NCBI RefSeq assembly: GCF_001625305.1
Contig: NW_017804498.1
Coordinates: 361,466 to 425,465, forward strand
Direction of reading: 5' to 3'
Source: Branchiostoma belcheri
Taxonomy: Eukaryota > Chordata > Leptocardii > Amphioxiformes > Branchiostomatidae
DNA: 64,000 nucleotides
Below, piece by piece: positions 1 to 13,400 of this stretch. The translations under genes were made by a program, and so were the position numbers. The notes under the pieces were generated by a model that had not been told where the DNA came from, searched no databases, and saw only the letters and a program-made list of their open reading frames with translations. Within the stretch, counting starts at the first letter, position 1, and every line of letters begins with the position of its first letter.

Positions 1-1087
1 CCCCCCTGACTTAGCCACAGTTCCTGTCATGAAGGAAATGAACCAATTTGACTCCAACTGTTGCTGAAGTATAACATTTCTGCAGTTCGTGACATATTCC
101 AAAGTGCTTATTAACCTTTACACTGCCCTATGCTCAAAATTTCATAACACATCTAAAATCTAACTCAAAAGGGATTGCGGTCGGACATTTCAAAGCCTTA
201 TTTAATTGTTTTCCACGTGCCTTATTCAATTGTTCCACAAATGGTATCTTTCTTTCATCTATGCTTAACACACTTAAGCCTACATGAAAAGGGTTTCTCA
301 CCATGCTGAAATCAGATAGCATGAGTAATGGACAGCCGTGTACGACTATATGAGCCATAGATTACTACTTTGCACGTAGACCAAATACAGGCCAACTGAC
401 CCTCATAGCCAGATACCATAGTAAGGGTGTGCTGTTGAAGGACACTTGAAAAGGGCACGTCTATTCAACGTTTACTTAGCATAATTCCGCTAGGTCACAT
501 GCCACCCTGGAATAATTCCATCTAGAGAAATCTTCAATACAACATTCCCAACTATAACGCCCTCTTGTACATCTAAACTGTGCACACCTGGGGTGGGGGT
601 TGCACTACAGATTTGTTTTTCAAAGTCACATATATTTCACCATCAGTGGATGAATGGAGGTTACAGGACTGGTATACATACTGTGATCTACAAAATGGGG
701 TAAAATATGGAAGCGTGCATATGAGGAAAACAATTCAACCGGCATATCCTATGAAACATAGATTTTGGAGGATGTCCCTGCTTTTTTGTTATACATGTAT
801 TGTCCAATGTAGTCCCAAATTTAGTTGTCAGTGAAAAATGAAAGGTACCAGAAGGCTTATACATTGATTTAAAGAAATGAGACCTTAGGCCAGCACTCTG
901 TATACTCCTCCTCTCCTTCCTCTGAGTGGGTGTGGTTCTCCATCTCTTGGTGGGCGTGGTCCCCTGTCTCTGGGTGGTCGTCTGAGCTGTCCTGTTGCCG
1001 CCATGTTTTAATGGCTCCACCCAACAGTCCGTGCACAAACACTATGTCTGCCCGGATAGGTTCCCTGTAAAATACACGCCAGAAAGA

Positions 1088-1281
1088 TGGCAGACACTCA
1101 AAAATTCAGCCTTTTGAAATTCAGCCACATGCCTATGTGTGGCCTGTATGAGATTGATTTCTTTGCCAGAATGATGCGTAGGTAATGGTATTGTAGATTC
1201 TGGCAAAAGTTCAATCTTATATGGGCCACACAAGGACATGTGGCTGAATTTCAAAAGGCCAAATTTCTAAGTGTCTGGCTT
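1088..1281. mobile_element. Foldback element
   Basis: An arm of about 85 nt (with AAATTCAGCCACATG at 1117-1131) is repeated in inverted orientation (CATGTGGCTGAATTT at 1237-1251). About 25 nt of loop separates them. The arms differ at several positions. No target duplication is obvious. Confidence 0.7.
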
Positions 1282-2565
1282 TAATCTTATACTGATCCTT
1301 TCTTATATCTGGAGAAGGCTTTGTTGTTGTGAACAAAGTGTTGTTGTGATGTAAAACATCAATGTTTTCATGTTACATAATATTCTTACAAGTGAATTTT
1401 TTTAAACAAGGTCTCTGAATTACCTGTCCTTATGACTACTTTCTCTTTCAACCACGGACTTTGTTGATTGACTACTCAATGAAATGACTGAACTCTGATC
1501 CCACTTTTAACCCTTCAAGTGCTAAGGTTGATCAGAGCTAGCTTTTATTGATGGGTAACTGATGCTGAAAGCCTTGTATCTTTCCAAACTGTAAGAAACA
1601 GATTCAAAAATATTTTCCCCCTACTTTATGTGCAGCAGGCAGTTATGTTCAAGGTTACCCAGCAGGTATTTTGTGTGGCTATTTACACAGGTTTCTGCAG
1701 TGCCATGCGGATTCTGTACAGTCAGTACTCATTCAGTACCAAGGACATCACCAACATAATGCATAGCACAGACCTCCAGGGACCCTCTCTTGAATGGGCT
1801 ACTCCGTACCTGCCATTTTATAGGTTTCCTGTCAAAGTGGTGGACTATCTAACGGTGGGATTAAAATCAATCCATAACTCTTCCCTGAACGGTATCTGTA
1901 GGGAACAAGATTGCTTCCCTGATAACCCTGACAAAAATTTGAAATGTCTGACTCTTTCCAAAATCTTGGTGGCTTGAGTAACACTTTTCTTGTGTATAAC
2001 CTTGACCTCTTCAAGTTGAAGGTTCCACAGACGTCTTGCAAGATATTGCTAAAACTACTTTATAAGAAAATGATGCACAGGTCACCTCATTTTCTGTCTT
2101 CAGTTTCTTGTTAAGTTCATGTCTGTTGCTTTATGCAGATTTATACAAGTGTGAAATCTTTGATTTCTTGTTTTGTGGTGACTTTTATATAGTCATGTAA
2201 AAATAAATCATTATAAAAAGTTTATATTTATATTAACGTACATCTATACATTTATATAGTCATGTAAAAATAAATCATTATAAAAAAAAGCCATTTCATT
2301 ACCTGCTGGGCATATCAGCTTTCTTGTATCCATCAACAGAATCTGTATCCATCACCAATATTCTATAAACTGCTCTTAACAATATCACACCACATTCACT
2401 TAGTACATTCCCTATATATAGATTCAGGCCTGATAGATGAAAAATGATTCATAACTCTGTGGCATTTACGGCCAGGCTAATATATATTCCACCTCCAATC
2501 TTTTTTTAAACCTATACTTCATTTCAGTCTTGACTGGGATCTATTCTCCCCAGCATCCAACTCAG

Positions 2566-3655
2566 GGCTTGAAATTCATTTTGAGGATTCAAATTGATGT
2601 ACCAATGCACCTCAAAGAAAAACAATTGGGTGCACAACATAAGGTAAGTCAGCAAAACCTGCCAATACAGGTTTGAGGTTTTAAAAATTGCAACAAAGCT
2701 AAATGCTATACATGTATTTTGATTTTAAACATCAAGAACAGCAAAAAAGCTTTATCATTTTCCTGACAGTTAATGTCATGAATATGTTGTATACTGTATT
2801 TTTGATATGTTTAAGAACATGGCCCTACACAAATAGGCTATGTACACTGGTGCACCCAGTCAAAAGTTAGGTGCACCTGTTCTTTTTAATCATGAGCTAC
2901 TAGTATTTGGTGAAAAAGTAAAAATACATCTGACATCAGCATGATAGGGAATGTACATTTATCTGTCTACTTGATACCTTTTTACAAAATCATATTGAAC
3001 AATGAATAATACTAACCAATTAAGAACACAAAAAAATTCATGAGTGGGTGTTGTGACTATTAAGCTGCAGTATCTACCTATCAAGCTGACAAAAATAGAA
3101 ATGAGATTGGCTAGACAACATGGTGATCAAGGAACACATATTTGCCAGTGAATGCAGAATATCTCCCTCCTTAGCTTTTCAAGAGGTGTAATCATGGCTT
3201 CACCACTATGTGTTTTTCCTCATGTTTCTTCTCCTCCTTCTCCTTCTCCTGCCATTCCTTTAAATTGATTCAACTCCTTCATTTATGGGCCAAATAACAT
3301 GACATTTGGCATGAAGGTAGAGTGGGCAATACCCCCAGGTGTTTTTTTTTCCATTTTTGTGACACAGGCTTTTAAAATGGTCTTATTTGAGCTTTTTGGC
3401 TGTGTTATAGAAAATGTACTACAGCAGTGTGTTACCATATTTGGGCATGAGTCATCAGAATGGCATGCAGAGCAAGCAACCAATAGGCATGCAGCTTTCC
3501 TCTATTCTTCTTGCTGATTGGCTGTTAAGATTTGATTGGGTTAACTCTACTTTATGTAATGTTGTGCACTCAAAATCTTTTCTGATCTACCTTTTAGATT
3601 AGCTAGGTGTACCAGATCACCTGTTCCCAAAAATGAATTTCTAGCCCTAACCATT
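2566..3655. repeat. GGTGCACC-type repeat, long copy
   Basis: It begins AGGGCTTGAAATTCATTTTG and ends with the inverted AAATGAATTTCTAGCCCT, with several GGTGCACC/GTGCACCC blocks inside. The inverted ends suggest a DNA transposon. Shorter relatives occur at 3990-4385, 39138-39398 and elsewhere. Confidence 0.55.
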
Positions 3656-3989
3656 ATCCTGAACTGACTCCAGCTGCATAACACAACCTTGAGACAACCT
3701 TGTGTAGTTTATCCTCAGGCTTATGAAAGTAAGTGTCAACAGGGGTTTTCCAGCCAATCCAGTACAAATTTTTGTGAACTTGCCAAGCCTAGGCCTATAT
3801 CATAACAGGCTGAGTGGTATGTATCCATAAAAGTATACATGTGGTTCTTGTTATGCTGTCTAACATTGAGTGTTTGACTTCAGGGAAAGAATTTTTTTAA
3901 AACTCAGAAAGACTATCTGACATAGAATCATTCTATCTATTTATGAAGAACACTGATTACAAATTTGTTGGAAGAATTACATAACTCAG

Positions 3990-4385
3990 CACTTGAAATT
4001 CATTTTGTTGGAATAAATGCAAATTTGGGGTCCATCTAACCTAAAAATTTACTGTTAGGTGCACAACATGAAGTAGAATGTTAGCAAATTAACATTATTG
4101 CCTCTCTTCAGAACTTAAATCTAAAATCCTATACCTGACTTAAAAATTTTAAACGAGCAATACATGTAATATTGTTTTATAAAGCTTTTACTCTTTTTCT
4201 GACACTTAAATTTCAAGAAAAAGCTGCATTCTAGGGTACAATAATTATTGTACCTTTATGTACCTTTATATACATAACCCTATATACCGTAGCATACTGG
4301 TGAACCAAATAGGTGCACAGATTCTATTTTGTACGGCATACACAAAAGTGCAATTATTATGCACCCAGTATTTCCAGCGCTGATG
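3990..4385. repeat. GGTGCACC-type repeat
   Basis: CTTGAAATTCATTTTGTTGG at the left and TGCACCCAGTATTTCCAGCG at the right, with TTAGGTGCACAACATGAAGT and AATAGGTGCACAG inside. Confidence 0.55.
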
Positions 4386-6754
4386 TTCACGAGGTACATT
4401 GTACACAACCTTGTAATGTTCTGTGTGGTGAAAACTTATTTCAATCACCCTGCCCTTACATTGTGTAATAAGTGTGGGTAATACAACACTTCACCTATAT
4501 CATTTGATTAGAGTTATACGGCTAGCTTTAAAGCATTGTCTCATCAAAACGTGTTCTTACGGGAGATTGCAACAAGAATCGTGACCTGGAATTTGCACCA
4601 GTGACCTTGGCGTTACTACACTACAAAATAGCCAAGTTGTAATCCATAAACCAGTGGCGGAATTTTTTCAGCTGGCCAAATTGGTAGTTTCTTTTATACT
4701 GTTACCACCTGGTAGGTATAAAAGAAATGATGTCAATTATTTCTGGACAGTTTTTAGTGTGATCCATACTTCCTAAATTTTGAGTGGTGCAGGTACAAAT
4801 GTAATACAATGTAGTAACCTTATAATTTTCAATGTTATGTGCCTTGGAGAAAATTTCTGGTATCTAGAAAAAAGGATTTTGGGCCCTGGTTGTGCAATAA
4901 AGTTCTCCTCCAGTTCTTATTTTTTATGTATGCATAGCCATCTTTCTGAGCAAGAATTACCAGTGTGGCAAGCATGATGGTAATACATGATTAGAGCCAA
5001 CACCAAACACATAACCCAGCCTATGTGCTGGGTTAATCCTCAGCTTAAAGTGGCTCCAGTCCCACCATTCTGGTGCGCAGCAAATTGCCTTTTATCTAGA
5101 GTTAACCAGACCCAAACATTTGTACACGTCACATTAGAGGCCTACCGCACTTTGTTTAAAGGAGCTTTACGGTGAAATATAGTGTATATGTCAGTGCCTC
5201 CATGTTTTTTCATCACATTTTCTGGCTCCTGTACAGTAAATGCGATTACTTTCACATTGGTCTTATATTCATGGTTTTCTCTGTGTCGTCTAACGGGAAA
5301 TACTACACTAAAAATATGTGTTTTTCACAGATCTATTTTCATTGTACTTCAGAATTGCTTCAATGATGAACTTCAAACGCTGTAAAAACATCCCTTTTCC
5401 TTCTACCGTGAAATAGTCACAATCTACACTAAACACGGCTCAAGTAAAATGATACATGTATTTTAGTACAAATATATACCTGTTGATCTAACGTTTTCTA
5501 GTATCACAAATCGACTTTAAAAAAGTGATCTCAAGACTCAAGAATTATTTATTGATCAATGTCTGTATAGTCTAGGCTTTTTTTGGGCAACATACACATA
5601 TCTTCATACGGAGACAAGCGTAACTGCCATCATGGCTTTCTCTGGCACATTAACTAGCCAATCCACCTCCCGGGCAACATGATGAAAAGGAAGAGACGAG
5701 TGGAAATCTGAACACAAACTGCTGCCTGACAATCTGATAGACCTGCCAGTAGTGCTGAATAGCAGCTGTTCTGTAATCATACCATCAATCAACACCTGTA
5801 CAATAGAGAGAAACCCCTACGGCCTTCTCCACCACAAATGAAAAGCTACTGGAATGTTTTTTTTTCGTACCATTCACAGATATTAAGTGCAATTGGTTTG
5901 CTCTATGTGCCATGTTACCTGTATACTCTTTATTTTTATTTAGACACACTGTGACACCAAAGATTTGACAGATCACAAAGATTTGACAGATCACTGAATA
6001 ACTTTAATAGGAAAAGACCAAATTTTTGTTACAGTTTGTGTGTTTTGTTGTGCCTTTTGCTAAATTCATTTATACATCTTTCATCGTAAACCAATTATGA
6101 CAATATTATGAAATCAGGGGTCATGCAAATTCAGTTTTAGTCACCGAACAGTCGCTGAGTGATTGCCTTTTCAGCCATTTACAAATACATGCAAAGCCGA
6201 AAGATTTTTTTCTGAAATTGGTGGTTTTGCTTCAGTGAATGCCTTTGATGATAAAAGACATAGCTTTAACCAAATCCCTTTAAATCATGTGCCAATCCTT
6301 TTAGTTTTACCAAAAGGAATATGAGGACTTATAGCTTAAAAATTTCTAAAACATGCATTTCAAATGCTTTTATTGAGCGGCGTATCATCTAATACATAGT
6401 TGAGGTTAAGTGCATTCTTGGTCTAAAAGTGTCCGGAAGGTGCTTTTGAGAAATGACTTGATTGATGTCCCACGATGTGTGAAATCATCTACATTTTGTA
6501 ATGGTTAGAAATCCCTCTTCTGGGCCAAGAGGTCGTTATGAAATCCTGGAGTAGATACTTTGGTTTTGTATAATCCCAAATGTGGGTTGCAGACCTTTAA
6601 AGGTATTATGGCATTAAACTGTTGGGTCTAGGTGTTAGATCTCTACCAAGAACCAATATCCAAACTGTTTCAGGATAGGCTACTGGGAACCAAAGATCTC
6701 ATACCTCCATGAAATGTTCAGAGTTTTTGTGAATTTATTGTTTTACTTATCATT

Positions 6755-6929
6755 GTCAATTTCCTGCTGATTCTGTCCATGCATTTTCCTGCTGACTCTC
6801 ATAAGGCAACAGACTTGCATATAGCAGGAAATTGAAGACATGAAATGAGATAGCCTTTTCTGGGACCTTTGACCCAACTTCCTGTAAGTGTCCACAATGT
6901 GCCTACCATGTTGAAATAAATACCAGAAC
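6755..6929 (+). repeat. Interspersed repeat family R2
   Basis: TTCCTGCTGATTCTGTCCAT, CATATAGCAGGAAATTGAAG, AGCCTTTTCTGGGACCTTTG, CCAACTTCCTGTAAGTGTCC. It runs directly into an R1 copy, so R1 and R2 may be parts of one longer element. Confidence 0.5.
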
Positions 6930-7160
6930 ACAAGCAAACAGACAGACACACTGACAACTATGCGCCTGGTCAGAGTAAGTGGGCAGTACATGGAGGAATT
7001 CAAGATGTATTGGAATACCCAATAAATTACATTAACAACCCCTCTATTATTCCAATATAAACATGAAAACCCAAAACACATCCCGGAGGTCTGTGAACCA
7101 AGGTCTCAAAAACCCAGAATACTTTCCAGAAGTCTGTATCTCTGCTTTCTTGTTCTCACC
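6930..7160 (+). repeat. Interspersed repeat family R1
   Basis: AGTAAGTGGGCAGTACATGG, GGAGGTCTGTGAACCAAGGT, CCCAGAATACTTTCCAGAAG, TCTGCTTTCTTGTTCTC. Same order as at 37740. Confidence 0.55.
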
Positions 7161-7318
7161 TGAAAGTAACCCATATATATAGACTGGTTTATTGTTGGTG
7201 AACAAATAAATCCCAGGACCCACTGGCAGCGTAGATACATTTGGCTGAATTGTTGGGTCTGGTTACAAAATACAATTTACAATTGTAACCAAAATGCAAT
7301 TAGAATTGTAACCCTTAC

Positions 7319-7472
7319 CTTGACCTGTCCTGAGGGTGAAACAAGTAAACACCATCCTGGTACTTCTCCGGACTGCAGGTGTCTCTGTCCAGGTTAGCTA
7401 ACGCACGAGCAGCGTGGGTGACCAGCGAGATGTGGTCACTCTTCATCAGAGATGCTAGAACCGTCACCCACC
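7319..7472 (-). CDS. SERAC1: SERAC1 exon 10 (last in window)
   Basis: It encodes [20 protein letters not shown], then [20 protein letters not shown] and [11 protein letters not shown]. This is the end of the ARM-like region, just before the alpha/beta-hydrolase domain. The donor AAG|GTAAGG leaves phase 2, so a further coding exon must lie at lower coordinates. Confidence 0.93.
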
Positions 7473-10400
7473 CTGTTTAACAAAAATGCAGCATATTTCT
7501 CTTAGAGAAACTTAAGACCTTTACGCCACACCAATTTAATTTGTTGCTTCTCGGATTCGCCGCTACATTTTTTGCATTTTCAAAAAAAAATAAAAATTGC
7601 CGGAGTTGAGAACTTTAACACAAAAAATCCCCATTGAAAATCTCCATTTGAAATTGCCACTGAAAATGCCCATAGAAAGTTACACCAATCAGAGACCTTC
7701 TTTATTACAGCCTTACATATTCACCCTAGACTTCTTGTAATTTTTTTTTTCGCCCTGTCGCTGAAATTTTTTTCTGAAAACATCCGAGAAGCAACAAATT
7801 AAATTAGTGTGGCCTTAACAATGCCTACAGATGTATAGACTGACTAGAAATCAGAACTTCTTGCTGATTTTGTCTACGCATGTTCCCACTGGCTTCCACA
7901 AGCAGGAACCTAAAGACAGAAAACAAGGTCACCTTTGTACAATTAATTTTCTCCCAGCCTTTGGAGAGGCCATTTTGACCTTCAACTAAATTTTCCTGTA
8001 AATCTGGGGATACATCCTTCCCCTCACTTTCTATCACAGTGACTCTACATGTTGAACTTGGTCCTTTTACCCCAGGTGCTGTATTCAAACAACACACAAG
8101 CAAACATGCAACAGTACATGAAGGTAAGAGCACTATCTATCAGTCTGGGAACAAAGTTATTTTGACAGTAAGGACAAGACACATTTCATTTTGAATTTGG
8201 TTGCAGCCAAAATATATTCAGAGCAGTAAGATGAACGCTGTTCCTACCGGCTTGTATGATTTGTCGGTGCAGGTGTTCGTGTACGGCGAGGTTTCCGATG
8301 ACTCGTACGATGTTGCGGAGGATTTTCTGAGCGGAGTGGTTCCTGGACCTGTACGCTCTCTGCAGCAGCTGTAAGCCTCCCAGCCGCACAATGTCTGAAC
8401 AGTGGGACGGCACCTGGTTTGATGTAAAGGAACAGCTGTGTACATGCTTACTACTTTCAGGTACCGAAGTACTATACATGTGTATAATAATTGATTTCAG
8501 TGGGTAGTTTGTGTGGATGCTTGTCTGGACAGAAAGGGTTGACAGCATATGGGTGGGGGAAGATTGACAGGCAGAAGGACAGGTCTAAAGGTACAGGAAA
8601 AGACACAGAATCCATTGGGCAAATGTGGGGGAATTCAGGAAGCAGAATCCACAGTGTCACTGATACTCAGCACCAAGGACAGGACCTACCATGTTATCAT
8701 GATTGTCATTGCATGTCAGTTAACGTGGCATTATTAAGCAAATTACGGGTTAAACTCTTGCTCTATCATAACAAGCTTCTCTAATCCTGTTTTTCTTCTG
8801 ACTTTAGACTTAATCACTACATGTATGTATGTATGTATGGGACCTCTAGAATGCCTACAAATGTAATGTCTGCTAACATGTGATGCAACCAGGTTACATA
8901 GTTGTAAAATTTGAGATATTCTTGATAGAGAAAAATTATGTGATTGAGATGTACTATTGGTACCACTTTTCATCATATTTCCTTCATTATCTCTGACATT
9001 CATGATTAGTGCAGAAACAGTCAACACCAGGCACACTGATTTTGTGCTAAATATACTTGCACTTTTACTCCCTGAAAGGCATTATGTAATGTAATAGTGT
9101 GATTACAAGTTACTTTGTAAAAGGAAATGGCTGCAAAATTGACTTTTTGCATTGTCCTCGTGTTATATTATGTTGCTTTCATGGAATATTGAGGTATTTG
9201 TGGGACTATCTGTCTGCAGCATGGAAAGTATCTTAAAGGCACCCAAAGCAATTTCAGGGAAGTAAAACTGGATTCTCAAAGTCAATTTTCTGGTCATTTT
9301 TGTTAATGTAACAAGTTAAATGAACCCTATTCAATAGCATACTCTGATATATGTGAGGCAAAAATATTATGTCACCAATGGAATAGTTGCCTGTTTTGTA
9401 TTCTAGTATTCTGTTCTAGCTTTTTATAGGTGGTACCATAAAAGGGAGTCCTAATGTAGGTTGTTTTAGGGCTATCTAAAATGCATGAAATGATGAAGAA
9501 AATGTGCTAAGAAATGGCAAATGTCAATATCTGATAGACTTCCTCATTCAAAATATACATTTACATGTATTTGGATATTGCCTTTAACTGTCCGTGAATG
9601 CGAATGCTTTTCAGCACCAGGGACAGGAGCCAAGATGTGGAATTGTATCTTATTGCATAACCTGGAATGAATTCCATACTGCTTGTTACAGACACCATAC
9701 CATATGTAGAAACATTTTCAGGAGCAAGAAGCATGAAATGTGAACAATATGCAGTACACATAAATCACATGGTGTTAGTAAGAAATGACTAAGAATGCTT
9801 GTCAAAACCGATAACTGTTGTTGATATTAAACAATAAATGTTACTCAGCATCAAGAACTGTGAATACAGTAAAATGGTGTGAAACCAATGTAAACAGGAA
9901 AATGACAATTATACACCTCAGTGAATATCTTGCTGATTCTATATACAATGTATTTTTTACTAGCTTCCATGCATTTTACGCAATGAATACAACAGGAAAT
10001 GGAAGACAGGAAATGAGGTTAATTTTATGAAATTCACTTCCTCCCAGCCAGCAGGGATACCATTTTGACATCCCATGTCCCACCCTCCTGTCAATCTGAG
10101 GTTATATAATTTCTTCCTGTTACACTCCTCCTGGAGCATTTAAAGTAAGTTCTATTACAACAACAACCTAACTGTAATGAGACAGGTCCGGTGGATACAC
10201 GAGGTGGATTGTGGTTGTCTTGTGGTTAGGGTTGTTTACTCTGCATGTTCTGATTACAAATCCCTGGCAGGCCCCAGTGTTGTGTCCTTGGGAGAGGCAT
10301 TTTACATATATTTCCTGGACTCAGGTGACAATGAGTACCTAGCTTTGGTTTGTTTGAGAAGAGCAACACCTCACGCAAGATCCCACCATACTTATCAAAA

Positions 10401-13400
10401 AGGGCAGGGGTCCTTCCCGGTGTGAGTGGTTCAAACCTTACAGTCTGGCCTAAGGGTTGACATCTTGAAAAGGTGACAGTCACCTGCTGCGGGATTTACC
10501 ACAACAAGTGGTAATTCCTGATGAACAGATAACACAGTACACAGGAAGTGTGACCTACCTTAGAGTGTTTGACTAATGCCTGGAGACAGAAGGACAAGAC
10601 TTTCTCCTCAGGAACGTTGCTGAGACTTTGTGCAAAGGACAGTCCGTTACCTCCAAAACACCACAATCCTCCCTAAAATCATACATGTAGATGGCAGTTT
10701 GAGAGTTTTAAAATTTAAGTTTTTAAATGCGGTGTGGCATATAGAACTGTGGTCAGTGCATTAACAATAGTCCTCAGTGAGGGCTTAGTCACATACGTCA
10801 TGCAAATGTCTTACCGTACAACTGCAAAGTGAGTTCATTCTTGGTACAGTTGTGCATGTGTCATACAAAATTCATCTGCTTTGTTATAGAAAAGGTTCTA
10901 ATACTAATAGATCCTTACCAGTGGTCACCGTTAGTTCTGTCACAGCCTACTTGAAAATCTACCGTAAGACAACCTACGGCAAATGTGACGGTGCTAAAAA
11001 GGGCTTGAGCTTAGCCAATCTAGGTAACTTCATAGACAAAAACATTTGACTCAATTTAAACCTACAGTCAGCTATATACTTACCACCTACATAGATGTCG
11101 TAAGTCATATTGCAGCAGGAGAGGAAAGACATTGTTTTTTCAGGATTAGCATTACCGGATAGTGTAAATCATGTCTTATCTACAAAAGATTCAGCAACAC
11201 AAATACAACAACAGGTCATATCAAAGTGGCAAGGTTCATAAGACATGGCACAGTTCACATTCAGCTGAGAATGTTAAGGCAGTGAGTGGTAAAAGCAAAT
11301 TAATCAGGTTTGTATAGCAAAGAGTTGTATAGCAGAAAGGCTAATGATGATGATTACCCTGTCTTCAGCAAATGCTGCCCTGCCATGTTGCATGGCCTTT
11401 GATGTGAAGTGCAGGGTGCATTTGTCCATCCCATCCCGAGGTAAAGAGCCTAAAAGTGACCTCAGCTCATCTTCAAGCAGGCCCTAAGGTGCAAAAAGGT
11501 GCAATGTCTCACTATATATCAAACCTACACCTGGAAATTGTTGTTCATAAGGCCATGTTGGTTTGATTATATGGATGGCTTCTGCATGCGCCTGCATGAA
11601 TTTTCGTCTGTTTCCGAAAAATGAAGTTTTCATCCATACTGTAAGTTGTACAAAGCAGGCAGCAAAATGAACTTTTTTTCATTCGCACGCTTGCATCAGC
11701 TTTGGAGTTCCCAAAGGATGTCATCCATATAATGAAATCAACATGGCCTAAGTTTTAAAAAATGCAATTTATACTCCCCATGGCGTCATTTTGTGAGCCA
11801 ACCTTTGAAGACATGACACCATCAGATTAACTTATGCCCCAATTCTGTGCCAACAAAAAAAAAACCTGAGTGTTTCACAATAAGATTTAACACTGCAGGA
11901 CCTACGCACTGTAATGTGCCTAGATGAATCCCAGCGCCATGCCATAACCATAAATTCTAAAGTGGAAGAGCTGAAATCCCCCAGTATATACACACGCACT
12001 CTACCAAATCTCACCTTCTGCAATGGGATGGTAATCAGTACATTCAATATAGCCGACTAAGATAAATGTTTCAAGTAAAAATGTTCCAGTCCTGTACATT
12101 GAATTCAACACGTTCTTGTATCTTACTCTTACCACATTGAGTATTAATGAAAAGTAATGACAACCAAGGTAGACACTTACTGTTACCATTTAATTCTTAA
12201 ATTGGCTTTATTCCTAAAGATTAAAATAGGGGTAACAGACTACATAGCAACAATATTTGTGACCAACTTACACCTGTTTTGGGTGGAGAGGGGGGTGGTA
12301 AGAAAAATCTGGAGTCTGGATCATGTGACCTGGCTAGACCAATTAGGGTCCGGTTGTCGAGCGCCTGTGCAACTGCCCGGTAATCCGAATCTGTCAGAAA
12401 TGTGAAGGGAAGAAATGTCAACAGATGAACAAGTCATGACTTTCTTTAAAAGGTTTTCTACTAGGACAAATTGAATATATCTTTTAGCAGGTATAAAAGA
12501 AGAGCACAATATAACAGCCCTATACCTAGAGTTGGTAAGTACAGATTGTGCTTTAGGACATCACATTCACTACAAGAAATCAGAGATTTCAGATTTCCGG
12601 GAAGTATTTTGGGGATTTCTTGACTTTCAAGTTCACCCCATTTCTGGTGTCTGTCCTTTTGATCTCCTGTCATTCTGCCTGTCAATCTTACCTCCACCCA
12701 TGTATAGAGCTTATTCACCACACGTCATCATGACGTCACCACCCCTCATGTCCCGTGCGACGCCATTCTGGGGTTCACCTCTACAGTGAGTTTCCAAGCG
12801 TTGAAATGGCCGACAAACGTTAGGTAAACTGTCCTTTGTCCTATTACACGAAGACTTTACCACCACTCATACCTCTCGTTACTGGAACAAAATAAAATCT
12901 GTTGGGATTGACCCGTTTTTGTTGAGTTTTGATCAGTCTGATCGAGACGGCGTCTACCGCCAGCGGAGTCCATTGACGCGACTAAGCTTCGTATTTGGTA
13001 CTCACGGGGCAGAAGTTTTTACACACAGGATCGGTTCAAACCCTTTAAGAGTCTGAAAGCGTTTGATTTGATTTGATCGTTGTATCAGGATGTGTAGAGA
13101 GTGTTGTGGGACGTGCAGTTTCGTGGTGAAGTACGTTGTAGACTGTCGGGATACGCAAAGGTCGCTATTTTGGAACAGCCCCGGACTGTGTCTGGATAAT
13201 AACAAACAAATGCGGGGCCATCGGCCGCCGACCGGCCGCCATCCACAGTCCGCACTGCCGCGACTGTGGCTGAACAAGGTGAGTGTTACAAGTTGCCAGG
13301 GCCCTGTTCTACGTGGACATTTACCACAGAGTAAAAGGACAGGTAGCTCCAACAGATACGTGGCCATGGCTACCCACATTGACATCTACAGGCCCCTACG

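Larger units (their letters stand above)
1..7318. other. Presumed SERAC1 intron, no exon recognised
   Basis: SERAC1 exon 10 ends in phase 2 and needs a downstream exon at lower coordinates. I searched by eye for lipase-domain strings such as HGLMG and GHSMGG on the minus strand and saw none. The stretch holds the foldback element, GGTGCACC-type repeats, R1/R2 repeats and a small hairpin at 4688-4729. Confidence 0.55.

Noticed and set aside
1630-1977. 115-codon plus-strand ORF
   Set aside because: No family motif, no splice-supported neighbours and low-complexity composition. Treated as chance.
5604-5795. Minus-strand ORF ending FHHVAREVDWLVNVPEKAMMAV
   Set aside because: I considered it as a missing SERAC1 exon, but it has no lipase motif, no phase-2 acceptor that fits exon 10, and no resemblance to the expected sequence after HPQ.
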